Below are positions 1 through 8,304 of a DNA stretch of 64,000 bases, piece by piece. Within the stretch, counting starts at the first letter, position 1, and the number at the start of each line of letters is the position of its first letter. The position numbers were made by a program, and so were the translations under genes. The notes beneath the pieces are model-generated. The model was not told where the DNA came from. It saw only the letters and a program-made list of their open reading frames with translations, and did no database searches. Source of the DNA: Chitinophaga hostae (lineage in GTDB: Bacteria; Bacteroidota; Bacteroidia; Chitinophagales; Chitinophagaceae); contig NZ_JAGTXB010000004.1 of assembly GCF_018224885.1 (NCBI RefSeq), positions 186,001-250,000 on the forward strand, given 5' to 3'.

Positions 1-1428
1 TTTACCAATGCAAGCGTTTTTGATCGTACCCAGCCAACTGATGATGAATGGAAAGACAGATCAGCTTCTTATGTTGGAAGATTGGCTTATAGCTGGGCCG
101 ACCGCTACTTTGTAACCGGTAGCTATCGCTATGATATTGCCGGTAAACTGGCAGAAGGATACCGTGGTAAAGGCTTTCCGGGTGTAACTGCCGCCTGGAA
201 AATCAGTTCTGAACCTTTCTTTAATGTTGCCGCAGTGAATTTGCTCAAGGTAAGGGCCAGCTGGGGAAGAATTGGTAACTACGGTTCTATTGCACACTAC
301 TATGGATATGCTAAATTGTCGCCCGATTATACTTACCAGATCGGTAACGGCGCACCACGCACCAATTCCCTGGCAATGTCCAACCTGCTTAATCCAACAC
401 TTTCCTGGGAAACTTCCGAGCAAAAAGACCTGGGTATCGATATCAGCATGTTGAAGCAACGACTGAATGTTACGGCAGATTATTTCGACAAAATTACCTA
501 TGACCTGATCCAGCAGCAAACTGCTGCATGGCCTAAAACTTTCGGAATAGATCCTCCGATGATCAACCAGGGAAAAATCGGTAACAAAGGATTTGAAGTA
601 GCCGCAACCTGGAACGATCATATCGGAACAGTGGGTTACACCGTGGGAGCCAATATCGCGACATTAAAAAATAATGTGGTGTCTATTGATAACAACCCCA
701 ATTCTACCTGGTTACATGATGATGCCTTCCGTGGCGTTTTAACACCCTTCCGTTCAACCGTAGGACAACCCTATTACTCTTATTACCTGATTAAAACAGC
801 CGGTATCTTCCAGTCGGACGACGAAGCTAAAGCCTATACGAAAAATGGCACCATGATACAACCATCTGCTAAGGCAGGTGACCTGAAATTTGTAGATCAG
901 GATGGCGATGGTAAAATTTCAGACAACGATCGCGTTTACATGGGTAACGCTTTTCCTAAAGTAACCTACGGCTTTACCGCCGGTGTTAACTGGAAAAATT
1001 TTGACATGACCCTCTTCTTCCAGGGAGTAGGTGGCGTAAAGCTATTCAATGCCTTTAAGATGACTACCTTAAGCGGTTCAGAACAAGGTTATAACCGTTG
1101 GGACAAAATTCTGGATGCATGGTCGCCTACCAACAAAGGTTCCAATATTCCTATTATCTCTGCGGCTGATGCAAACACAAACTTTCAGACTACTTCCGAC
1201 TGGTACCTGGAAAACGGTAACTACCTGAGATTAAAGAACCTGCTCATCGGTTACACCTTTAAGAAAATGAGCTGGAACCAGGGACTGCGTGTATACTTCA
1301 GCGGTGATAACCTACTAACTTTCACCAAGTATACCGGTATGGATCCTGAAGTAGGCGGTTTTGGACTGGATGGCGGACAATTCCCGATCTCCCGCGTGTT
1401 TTCTATCGGTGCCAATGTTAAATTCTGA
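1..1428 (+). CDS. SusC/RagA-type TonB-dependent outer-membrane transporter, 3' part
   Basis: The reading frame is open from the first base, so only the C-terminal 475 residues are present; the signal peptide, plug and early barrel lie upstream of the window. What is visible is the outer half of a TonB-dependent beta-barrel: alternating aromatic strands, a DQDGDGKISDNDR loop of the type common in SusC barrels, the phrase NYLRLKNLLIGY and the terminal strand ending IGANVKF. Family members import oligosaccharides or peptides across the outer membrane with a SusD lipoprotein as lid. The SusD gene follows 17 bases later, supporting a classic SusCD pair. The substrate cannot be read from the sequence; nearby glycosidase and sialidase genes make a glycan likely (inference). 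Confidence 0.93.
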   Translation, partial: FTNASVFDRTQPTDDEWKDRSASYVGRLAYSWADRYFVTGSYRYDIAGKLAEGYRGKGFPGVTAAWKISSEPFFNVAAVNLLKVRASWGRIGNYGSIAHYYGYAKLSPDYTYQIGNGAPRTNSLAMSNLLNPTLSWETSEQKDLGIDISMLKQRLNVTADYFDKITYDLIQQQTAAWPKTFGIDPPMINQGKIGNKGFEVAATWNDHIGTVGYTVGANIATLKNNVVSIDNNPNSTWLHDDAFRGVLTPFRSTVGQPYYSYYLIKTAGIFQSDDEAKAYTKNGTMIQPSAKAGDLKFVDQDGDGKISDNDRVYMGNAFPKVTYGFTAGVNWKNFDMTLFFQGVGGVKLFNAFKMTTLSGSEQGYNRWDKILDAWSPTNKGSNIPIISAADANTNFQTTSDWYLENGNYLRLKNLLIGYTFKKMSWNQGLRVYFSGDNLLTFTKYTGMDPEVGGFGLDGGQFPISRVFSIGANVKF

Positions 1429-1445
1429 TCAAACAAAAAAGTATT

Positions 1446-3041
1446 ATGAAAGCGAGAATCAATCATATCATCATATTGGCAGCTATGCTTACGGGCAGCA
1501 GCGCCTGCAACAAATGGGTAGACACCAAGCCGAACGGCGCACCTACCACCGCCTACTTCTGGCAGAGCGATAACGATCTGAAAAAAGCAACAGCAGACAT
1601 GTACGTGATCATGCGTAATGAATCTACCTGGGGCCGCGATCTCTTCTGGATGCAGGATGCCAGCGATGACCTCATCGTGGGCAGGGCAAAAGCAAATGGG
1701 GAAAATATCAAGAACTTCATCCCCAGCGGAAGAGAAGGATACATGACCGAAGGCTGGAATGACCTGTATAAAATGTTGAACAGGGCCAACCAGGTAATAC
1801 AAGGTGTACCTACGTCTAAAAACACGACGGAAGGCGCACGCAACCAGGCATTGGGCGAAGCCTATTTTATCAGGGGCTTTGCACACTTCTGGATCGCTTA
1901 TCTCTGGGGACATAAAGACCAGGGCGTACCTTTCGATGGTCCCGAAAATCCTGAATTCGGAAAACGTATTGCACCGCAGTTGAAATCTGTAACAGATAAC
2001 TATGCGCAGATTGTAAGCGACATGCAGAAAGCAGCTGATCTGCTGCCGCTGTTCGAAACCTACAGCGCCGACAACCAGGGCCGGGCACATAAAGCAGCTG
2101 CCTGGGGATATATGGTGAAAGCATACGCCTACTGGGCACAGTATGATCAATCAAAATGGGCACTGATCCCTGCTTTGTGCGATAAAATCAAAACAGAAGG
2201 GCATCGCGCACTCCTTACCGGCAAAGGAAGCGGCAAAGATAACTACAGAGCTGTATTCTCCATTGCCAATAACTGGAGCTCAGAATATATGTGGTCGGTG
2301 ACTTCCGGTGTACAGGGCGGTTCTGAATTTCCCGGTGTAGTACTGGAAAATACCGGCTGGAGCATTTACAACGGCTGGGGATATTTTCAACCCACCGCAG
2401 AACTGTTTGATGCGTACGAAGCCAACGATCCACGGCGTGACGTTACCATCCTCAATTTCGGGGATAAGTTTACTTTCTTCGGCGTGGAACGCGCTTATTT
2501 TTCTACCAATAGCTTATCGGGATTCCAGATGAACAAATACATGGAACCTTATAGCTACGGAAAGAACAATGAACCCAGCAGCAATCCCAATATCAACCAG
2601 AGCGGCGATTATCCTACCACCGCATTGAACCTGCCGCTGATGCGCTATGCAGAAATATTGCTGTTCAAAGCAGAAGCATTGATTCAACTGGGCAAGAGCG
2701 GCGAAGCAGCTGGTCCGCTGAATGAAGTGCGCAACCGCGTTGGGCTGGTATCAATCCCTAATCCAACCATGAATGATCTGAAACATGAGCGCAGGGTGGA
2801 ACTTGCCTGCGAGTGGACCGACAGACTGCAGGATCTGAAAAGATGGGGCGACTATGCGATGATCAATGCACCGCTTCACGGCCGTATTCACACAGATAAA
2901 TTGAATCCCGCTTCTCCCTATACTATCCAGCAGGTATGGCCAAAGCGTAATTTTGATCCTAACAAACATATGGCATGGCCTATGAATCCGGACGAAATTG
3001 CAAAAAGCAATGGCGCTTATAAACAAACACCAGGCTGGTAA
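1446..3041 (+). CDS. SusD/RagB family nutrient-binding outer-membrane lipoprotein
   Basis: A 531-residue lipoprotein with a short hydrophobic leader and lipobox cysteine at about residue 21 (GSSAC). The N-terminal part carries TPR-like helices, including the YFIRGFAHFWIAYLWG segment typical of RagB/SusD proteins, and the C-terminal part has the usual LPLMRYAEILLFKAEALIQL helix followed by the conserved ERRVELACEW region. Together with the upstream SusC it should form the lidded pedal-bin importer. The 17-base spacing implies co-transcription. A hairpin with a short T run follows 25 bases after the stop, so the SusCD messages probably end there. Substrate unknown. Confidence 0.95.
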   Translation: MKARINHIIILAAMLTGSSACNKWVDTKPNGAPTTAYFWQSDNDLKKATADMYVIMRNESTWGRDLFWMQDASDDLIVGRAKANGENIKNFIPSGREGYMTEGWNDLYKMLNRANQVIQGVPTSKNTTEGARNQALGEAYFIRGFAHFWIAYLWGHKDQGVPFDGPENPEFGKRIAPQLKSVTDNYAQIVSDMQKAADLLPLFETYSADNQGRAHKAAAWGYMVKAYAYWAQYDQSKWALIPALCDKIKTEGHRALLTGKGSGKDNYRAVFSIANNWSSEYMWSVTSGVQGGSEFPGVVLENTGWSIYNGWGYFQPTAELFDAYEANDPRRDVTILNFGDKFTFFGVERAYFSTNSLSGFQMNKYMEPYSYGKNNEPSSNPNINQSGDYPTTALNLPLMRYAEILLFKAEALIQLGKSGEAAGPLNEVRNRVGLVSIPNPTMNDLKHERRVELACEWTDRLQDLKRWGDYAMINAPLHGRIHTDKLNPASPYTIQQVWPKRNFDPNKHMAWPMNPDEIAKSNGAYKQTPGW

Positions 3042-3065
3042 TATTTAACCAACAATTGTATAACA

Positions 3066-3100
3066 GGGGATGTCTCAAAATTAAATGAGGCGTCCCCTTT
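3066..3100 (+). terminator. Rho-independent terminator after SusD
   Basis: Arms 3066-3077 and 3086-3097 pair over 12 bases (two G-U wobbles in RNA) around an 8-base loop and are followed by TTT. It sits just downstream of the SusD stop. Confidence 0.75.
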
Positions 3101-3127
3101 GTATTTCCCCTTCCCTTTACCTGGAAA

Positions 3128-3152
3128 TTATTGTTACTTTATGTAACAATAA
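3128..3152 (+). promoter_or_regulatory. Perfect inverted repeat just before the GH-A type gene
   Basis: TTATTGTTAC and GTAACAATAA form perfect 10-base arms around a 5-base spacer. The element ends 9 bases before the start codon at 3162. It could be a repressor site over the promoter or an RNA hairpin covering the ribosome entry site; there is no T run, so it is not a terminator. Confidence 0.5.
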
Positions 3153-3161
3153 CCCCCCGTT

Positions 3162-4610
3162 ATGAACCAAAAAAACAAACTGTTTGCCAACATCTTCCTC
3201 TGCCTTGCCGGTGTAATCATCAGCTGTACTGCGCCCGGTGCCAAACAGCGCCCTGAAATACCCGCAATGCCCGATACCTTCCGGGTGGGAGCAAAGCCGT
3301 TGTTCAGGGACTTTATGGGTATTAACGGACATGTAACGTTTAAACCTGCATTATACGGGCAGGTGTGCCGGCTGGTACGCAGTTATCATAATATCGACTG
3401 GGATGTAAAAGCTATTGGTGATTCGTTTTCCATACCGGTAACAATCAACCATATCAACTGGAAAGAAGGCGTGTATGGCCCCTGGAAAGCAGGCGGTTTT
3501 GAAACGGATATTTGTTTACAGTTCCTCGGATTTGGTTTGGGCTCTCCCGGCTACCGGCAGCTCTGGAAAGGACATGAGGAGTGGGCATATGATTATGGAA
3601 AAGCGATGGCTGCCTACTATGGTCCCTCCGGACAGGAAAAGCTGGGTACTTCTTTTGAAATTGACAATGAACCGGGAAACAGGTTTGACCCCGCGCTGTT
3701 TAAAACGCTTTTTACAAAAATGGCGGAGGGTATCCGTGCGGGTGATCCGGCGCTGAAAATTGTAACACCCGCTGTGGCAGCAGGTAAGGGCGATGACTAT
3801 GCGATGGGATTAGATCGCATGTATGCTGATCAAACAATTCTTCCACTGTATGATGTGATCAACATACATACGTACGCCACTATGGAAAAGTCTGCTACCA
3901 ACCCCAATACCTGGAACAGGAGTTTTCCGGAAGATACTTCCCTGCAATACCTGAAAGTAATAGACGAAGCAATAGCCTGGCGTAACCGGCAGGCCGGGGG
4001 GAAACAAATTTGGATAACGGAATTTGGGTATGATGCCTGTACGCCGGAAGCGATGAAGCGGCGCAAGGACTGGGCCCTGAAGCTCGACTGGCAGGGGGCC
4101 AGCGATCTGCAGCAGGCGCAATACCTGGTGCGTTCCTTCCTGATGTTTGCTACCCGCGATGTACAACGCGCCTATCTTTATTTTTATAACGATGAAGATG
4201 AAGCTTCTTTTCATGCCGCTTCCGGGATTACACGCAACTTCCAGCCGAAGATGTCTTTCTGGGCAGTGAGGCAGCTGTATCAAACCCTGGGCGACTATCG
4301 CTTCCGGCGGATCGTAACAAAGCAGGAAGGAGCGTTGTATGTATTTGAATTTGAAAAAGACCATGATCCGAAGTCGCTGGTTTGGGTGGCCTGGTCACCT
4401 ACAGGCGCCAGTACGCATCAGAAAAACAACTATCAGCCACAGGTGATAAATGCTGTATTGGATAGTTTACCATCACTGCCGGAGAAAGTGGCTGTGATGG
4501 CTACCGCTGATGGTGCGGCGCCTGCGGCAGACTGGAAGAAGAAAGACAAACATTCGGTTACCCTTGCCGTGGGTGAAAGCCCGGTATATATTATCATGCG
4601 TAAAAAATAA
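3162..4610 (+). CDS. Clan GH-A type glycoside hydrolase lipoprotein (GH39/GH5-like)
   Basis: A 482-residue protein with a lipoprotein leader (lipobox Cys about residue 22, GVIISC). The fold signs are those of a TIM-barrel clan GH-A hydrolase: the acid/base motif IDNEPG with Glu about 170 at the end of strand 4, and WITEFGYD with the likely nucleophile Glu about 287 at the end of strand 7. The NIHTYA segment fits strand 6. A small beta domain seems to occupy the last 100 residues. The exact CAZy family and substrate are not certain. It follows a SusCD pair and precedes a sialic-acid locus, so action on a glycoconjugate at the cell surface is inferred. A perfect inverted repeat lies right before its start, suggesting separate control from SusD. 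Confidence 0.75.
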   Translation: MNQKNKLFANIFLCLAGVIISCTAPGAKQRPEIPAMPDTFRVGAKPLFRDFMGINGHVTFKPALYGQVCRLVRSYHNIDWDVKAIGDSFSIPVTINHINWKEGVYGPWKAGGFETDICLQFLGFGLGSPGYRQLWKGHEEWAYDYGKAMAAYYGPSGQEKLGTSFEIDNEPGNRFDPALFKTLFTKMAEGIRAGDPALKIVTPAVAAGKGDDYAMGLDRMYADQTILPLYDVINIHTYATMEKSATNPNTWNRSFPEDTSLQYLKVIDEAIAWRNRQAGGKQIWITEFGYDACTPEAMKRRKDWALKLDWQGASDLQQAQYLVRSFLMFATRDVQRAYLYFYNDEDEASFHAASGITRNFQPKMSFWAVRQLYQTLGDYRFRRIVTKQEGALYVFEFEKDHDPKSLVWVAWSPTGASTHQKNNYQPQVINAVLDSLPSLPEKVAVMATADGAAPAADWKKKDKHSVTLAVGESPVYIIMRKK

Positions 4611-4647
4611 TGCAACGCGGATTGCCGGTGTTCTTTATATTAGCCGG

Positions 4648-5280
4648 ATGAATAACCCTGCAACGAATATAAGCCGACCATTTGTTTTATCCGGAGGTGG
4701 CGCCCGTGGCTACGCTCACCTTGGCGTATTAAAAGCATTTGCAGAACAGCATATTTTCCCGGAAGCTATTTCCGCTACCAGCGCAGGATCTATCGCTGCT
4801 GCTTTTATCTGTGATGGGTATAACACCGATGAGGTGAGGGAAATATTCGCTACTAATTTTTTAACCGGCGATCAAACTATTTTCAGCGAAGGCGCGTTGA
4901 TTCCTGCGGTGCTGGCAGCATCTTCTGTGCCGCTGCTGTTTCCCCCGGTGGAAATCGGAGGTACGCAGTATGTCGACGGCGGCCTGTCGGGTAACCTGCC
5001 CATAGAACCGCTGCTGGGGCAGTACCGCGATATCATTGGCGTACACGTAAATCCGCTGACGCCTTATAACCCCGCCAACGGTTTCCTGGCCAATGTGGAA
5101 CGTACCCTGCACCTGGCTATCCGCGAGCCGGTGCTCAAAAACAAACTGCTGTGCAGCCGCTTTATAGAGCCGGAGGCACTGGGGCGTTTTGGTATGTTTG
5201 AGTTCAACCGGCTGGAAGATATCTACACAGTAGGACTGGAGCATACGCGTCATTTATTGGAATCGGCACCTGCCAGGTAA
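4648..5280 (+). CDS. Patatin-like phospholipase, internally shortened
   Basis: The ATG at 4648 gives 210 residues; a longer frame reaching back to 4510 would overlap the glycosidase and adds nothing patatin-like. Visible patatin signatures are the oxyanion loop GGGARG (residues 16-21), the nucleophile elbow ATSAG with Ser about 45 (family norm GxSxG) and the catalytic Asp in YVDGG (about 110). The usual stretch of roughly 50 residues between the helix after the nucleophile and the VATNLxTG strand is absent: residues DEVREIF run straight into ATNFLTG. The family hydrolyses acyl esters of lipids. The deletion is in frame and the rest of the fold is conserved, so this may be a reduced enzyme or a decaying one. 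It ends 62 bases before the regulator. Confidence 0.85.
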   Translation: MNNPATNISRPFVLSGGGARGYAHLGVLKAFAEQHIFPEAISATSAGSIAAAFICDGYNTDEVREIFATNFLTGDQTIFSEGALIPAVLAASSVPLLFPPVEIGGTQYVDGGLSGNLPIEPLLGQYRDIIGVHVNPLTPYNPANGFLANVERTLHLAIREPVLKNKLLCSRFIEPEALGRFGMFEFNRLEDIYTVGLEHTRHLLESAPAR

Positions 5281-5300
5281 CCGATTTTATCCGGGATTGT

Positions 5301-5327
5301 TATTTTGTAGTACATTTAAACAAAATA
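5301..5327 (+). promoter_or_regulatory. Putative operator upstream of the FadR-type regulator
   Basis: A palindrome TGTAGTACA (5306-5314) lies inside a wider inverted repeat, TATTTTGT (5301-5308) and ACAAAATA (5320-5327). Nearly the same core, TGTAGGACA, occurs at 6098-6106 before nanA. The TGT-N3-ACA form fits operators of the FadR branch of GntR regulators, so autoregulation is inferred. Confidence 0.5.
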
Positions 5328-5342
5328 CCGCATACGGGTTAT

Positions 5343-6038
5343 ATGGAGATCGGGAACTTACATATCGATATTGAGAAAGTGAGCCATAAAACAATGGCAG
5401 ATGAAGTAGAAACAAAACTGCTGGAATACCTCAAAAGAAAATCATTTAAACCTGGAGATGCGCTGCCCAAAGAAATGGAGCTCACTGCCGCCCTGGGCGT
5501 AAGCCGGAACGTATTGCGGGAAGCCCTGAGCCGCCTGCGGATGCTGGGCCTGATAGAAACCAAAAAGCGCCGGGGAATGGTGCTGTCCAGTCCTGATATA
5601 CTGGGATCAATGGAAAGGGTAATGGACCCGCTGATCATTGATGATACTACCCTGCAGGATATCTTCGAGCTGCGGCTTACGCTGGAAATGGGACTGGCAG
5701 ATATTTTATTTCTCCGGAAAACAAAAAAAGATATAGAAGAACTGGAAAAGATAGCACTGCAGGAGAAGGCAACCCGTACTAAACAAAACTTCCGGATCAA
5801 ACACGAGGTAGATTTCCACGGCAAAATTTACCAGATGACCGGCAATCGCACGCTGCAGCGCTTCCAGAATATGCTGCTCCCCATTTTCGGCCACCTGGTC
5901 AATGAAGAAAAAGTACCCATCGGCGGAAAAGTAAGTCACCTCGACCTGGTAAACCTGCTCAAAACCGGTACCCGCGAACAATTCAGGCAAGGCATGCGCG
6001 AACACCTGGAACACCATTTCCAAAAACTGAAGAAGTAA
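5343..6038 (+). CDS. FadR-family (GntR superfamily) transcriptional regulator, NanR-like role
   Basis: A 231-residue regulator. Residues about 15-85 form the winged helix-turn-helix, with the GntR signature LPKEMELTAALGVSRNVLREA and the wing KKRRGMVLS. Residues about 95-225 are an all-helical FCD effector domain; HEVDFHGKIYQMTGN and MREHLEHHF supply the Asp and His residues that bind metal in this family. FadR-type regulators with FCD domains sense organic acids, including sialic acid in NanR. It is encoded directly before nanA and the rest of the sialic-acid genes, and matching palindromes lie before it and before nanA, so control of the nan genes is inferred. The ATG at 5343 places the helix-turn-helix at the normal distance from the N-terminus. 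Confidence 0.9.
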   Translation: MEIGNLHIDIEKVSHKTMADEVETKLLEYLKRKSFKPGDALPKEMELTAALGVSRNVLREALSRLRMLGLIETKKRRGMVLSSPDILGSMERVMDPLIIDDTTLQDIFELRLTLEMGLADILFLRKTKKDIEELEKIALQEKATRTKQNFRIKHEVDFHGKIYQMTGNRTLQRFQNMLLPIFGHLVNEEKVPIGGKVSHLDLVNLLKTGTREQFRQGMREHLEHHFQKLKK

Positions 6039-6095
6039 TCAGCGCTTTTTTTTAGAGGAATGTTTTGCGGTCTGGAATTTTTTTGGCAATTTTAA

Positions 6096-6108
6096 TATGT
6101 AGGACATA
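6096..6108 (+). promoter_or_regulatory. Putative operator upstream of nanA
   Basis: The perfect 5-3-5 inverted repeat TATGTAGGACATA lies 67 bases before the nanA ATG. Its core TGTAGGACA differs by one base from TGTAGTACA upstream of the adjacent FadR-type regulator. Two sites of one pattern flanking one regulator are the main reason for the call. Confidence 0.5.
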
Positions 6109-6175
6109 AGTATTTAATAGTATTGTTGAATGTTCGCCTTTATTGCCTGAAACACTGTTTCCAAACCAAAATAAC

Positions 6176-7096
6176 ATGAAGTATCAACATATCGAAGGAC
6201 TGATAGCAGCGGCTTTTACTCCTTTTCACGAGGATGGTTCCCTGCACCTGGAGCTGATCCCGGCATTAACGGATAAGCTCGTGAAAGACGGGCTGAAAGG
6301 CATATTTGTATGCGGCAGCAACGGAGAGGGCCCCAATATGACTACGGAAGAAAGAATGCAGGTGGCTGAAGCATTTGTAAAAGCAGCAAACAAACGTCTG
6401 CTCATCATTGTGCATGTAGGACACAGCAGTATCGCCGAAGCCCGGAAACTGGCCGCACACGCGGCTTCTATCGGGGCAGATGCTTTTTCATCGGTAGCTG
6501 CTTTCTATTTTAAGCCCACTTCGGTGGAAAACCTGGCGCTGTGCATGGCCGATATTGCCGGCGCGGCTCCGCAACTGCCCTTCTATTATTATCATATTCC
6601 CACGTTAACAGGCATAGGTATGGACATGATCGCATTCCTGGAAATAGCAGGTGCGCTCATACCCAACCTGGCCGGTATTAAGTATACGTCCGCTACCATT
6701 CATGAATACCAGTCCTGCCTTAATTTCAGGAACAACAGCTTTGATGTCTTATTCGGTTACGACGAGCTGTTGTTGCCGGCATTGTCGGTTGGCGCAAAGG
6801 GGGCCATTGGCAGCACCTATACTTTTGCTGCTCCGCTGTATCTCCAAACAAAAGCGTATTTTGAAAAAAGGGATATCCCGTCGGCCCAACAGCAACACGC
6901 ATTTATGGTAGAAGTGATCCGGATTTTTGCAAAGTATCCGCCTATCCCGGCACAAAAAGCCATCATGAAAATGCTGGGATGGAACCTCGGGCCGTGCCGC
7001 CTGCCGCTGACTACTTTCAGCACGGCACAGTATGATCTGCTGTACAAGGAACTGGACGCCATTTCCTTTTTTCAAAAGATAGCATCCGCACAATAG
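6176..7096 (+). CDS. nanA: N-acetylneuraminate lyase (DapA/NanA family)
   Basis: 306 residues from the ATG at 6176; an in-frame TTG at 6143 would add an unconserved leader. The protein is a DHDPS/NAL-type TIM barrel. The Schiff-base lysine is in LAGIKYTSA (Lys about 169) and the phenol catalyst in FYYYHIP (Tyr about 139). The carboxylate-binding loop reads GSNGEG, as in Bacteroidota sialic-acid lyases rather than the GTTGES of dihydrodipicolinate synthases. The reaction is cleavage of N-acetylneuraminate to N-acetylmannosamine and pyruvate in the cytoplasm. Downstream genes for a mutarotase, a transporter and a sialidase complete uptake and entry into catabolism, which favours NAL over DapA. 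A FadR-type regulator and operator-like site lie just upstream. Confidence 0.92.
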   Translation: MKYQHIEGLIAAAFTPFHEDGSLHLELIPALTDKLVKDGLKGIFVCGSNGEGPNMTTEERMQVAEAFVKAANKRLLIIVHVGHSSIAEARKLAAHAASIGADAFSSVAAFYFKPTSVENLALCMADIAGAAPQLPFYYYHIPTLTGIGMDMIAFLEIAGALIPNLAGIKYTSATIHEYQSCLNFRNNSFDVLFGYDELLLPALSVGAKGAIGSTYTFAAPLYLQTKAYFEKRDIPSAQQQHAFMVEVIRIFAKYPPIPAQKAIMKMLGWNLGPCRLPLTTFSTAQYDLLYKELDAISFFQKIASAQ

Positions 7097-7146
7097 AAAA
7101 GCGGTTATGGGTTGACCGGGTTTTCAACAACAAAATTTCAGCGTTC

Positions 7147-8304
7147 ATGAAACAGCTGCTTTATATTTTAACGATGGCTGCAATGGTAACTAACATAAAC
7201 GCACAAACGAAAATAGTACCGGACATTGTATGGTCGGTGGCAGCAGCCTTGCCACCGGCGCCGGGAAAGGAGCTGCAGCCTGGTGTGGCCGGCCCTGTTA
7301 CCGGGATCAGTGGTAACGTGCTGGTGGTTGCCGGCGGCGCCAATTTCCCGGAAGGCATGCCCTGGAACGGCGGCAAAAAAAAGTACCATGACGTTATTTA
7401 CCTTTTTCACCATACTGCATCAGGCGCCATTGCTCCCGGTAAGGTGAGCCGTCAGCGGCTGCCGCAACCGCTGGCATATGCCGTCAATGTGACCACGCCT
7501 GCAGGACTGGTATACATTGGCGGAGAAAATGAAAGCGGCATCAGCAACCAGGTGACATTGTTAACCTGTAAACCACCTGCAAATGATATTCAGTTTACCC
7601 GCCTGACTGCTTTGCCGCTGCCACTCACCAATGCAGCAGCAGCTTACAGCGCACATACAATATATGTGGCAGGAGGCGAATCGCCCGCCGGCACTTCCGC
7701 GAAGTGTTTCTCCCTGGATATATCAAAACCCGGTGCAGTTTGGCAAACATTGCCCGATATACCCATTCCTGCTGCTTTTGCCGTATTAGCTGTGCAACAG
7801 AACGGGCTTTACCTGTTAGGCGGAAGAAGAAAAAATGCCAACGCGATCAGCGACATTTTCAATACAGTATACCATTTCGATTTTTCCACCCGGCAATGGC
7901 AAACAGTGGCTCCGCTTCCCTATGCCGTGAGCGCAGGTACCGGCGTTGCTATCGGGCCCACCGGTATTTTATTGTGTAGTGGTGATAAGGGAGATGTATT
8001 CAGTAAGGTGGAAAAACTGAATACGGTCATCAGCCGGGAAGAAAATGAACCAAGTAAACAAACGTTGTTGGCAGAAAGAAACGCATTACTAAATCAGCAT
8101 CCCGGGTTTACCAGGGAAGTGCTGTTGTATAATACCTCCACAAGCCGTTGTGCCCGATTGTCGCCTCTTACCATAGCCGGACCGGTAACAACCACCGCTG
8201 TGCTGTGGCAGGGTGATATCATTATTCCTGCCGGAGAAATCAGGGCCGGCGTACGCACCCCACAGATTATTTCCGGTAAAATAAATGATCGCCATGAAAA
8301 ATAA
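7147..8304 (+). CDS. nanM: Kelch-type N-acetylneuraminate mutarotase/epimerase (NanM-like, cyclically permuted)
   Basis: 385 residues with a clear signal peptide ending near NINAQ, so it acts outside the cytoplasm. Repeated Kelch blades are visible (IYVAGGESPAG, LYLLGGRRKNANAISD and similar), forming a six-bladed propeller. The order of blades, with the first GG blade close to the N-terminus and a long closing segment, resembles the cyclically permuted mutarotase group of Bacteroidota. NanM-type proteins speed conversion of the alpha anomer released by sialidase to the beta anomer taken up or metabolised. It lies 50 bases after nanA and its stop overlaps the start of the MFS transporter gene, so the three are translated from one message. 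Specificity for sialic acid is inferred from context. Confidence 0.85.
   Translation: MKQLLYILTMAAMVTNINAQTKIVPDIVWSVAAALPPAPGKELQPGVAGPVTGISGNVLVVAGGANFPEGMPWNGGKKKYHDVIYLFHHTASGAIAPGKVSRQRLPQPLAYAVNVTTPAGLVYIGGENESGISNQVTLLTCKPPANDIQFTRLTALPLPLTNAAAAYSAHTIYVAGGESPAGTSAKCFSLDISKPGAVWQTLPDIPIPAAFAVLAVQQNGLYLLGGRRKNANAISDIFNTVYHFDFSTRQWQTVAPLPYAVSAGTGVAIGPTGILLCSGDKGDVFSKVEKLNTVISREENEPSKQTLLAERNALLNQHPGFTREVLLYNTSTSRCARLSPLTIAGPVTTTAVLWQGDIIIPAGEIRAGVRTPQIISGKINDRHEK

Noticed and set aside
1251..2150. A 299-codon minus-strand frame across the SusC/SusD junction
   Set aside because: It lies opposite two well-supported genes, is Cys/His/Phe-rich without any domain, and crosses their boundary.
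4510..4647. N-terminal extension of the patatin reading frame
   Set aside because: It overlaps the end of the glycosidase gene in another frame and has no patatin similarity; the ATG at 4648 sits at the normal distance from GGGARG.
6143..6175. TTG start eleven codons upstream for NanA
   Set aside because: The added residues are not part of the lyase fold and an ATG is available at 6176 directly before the first strand.
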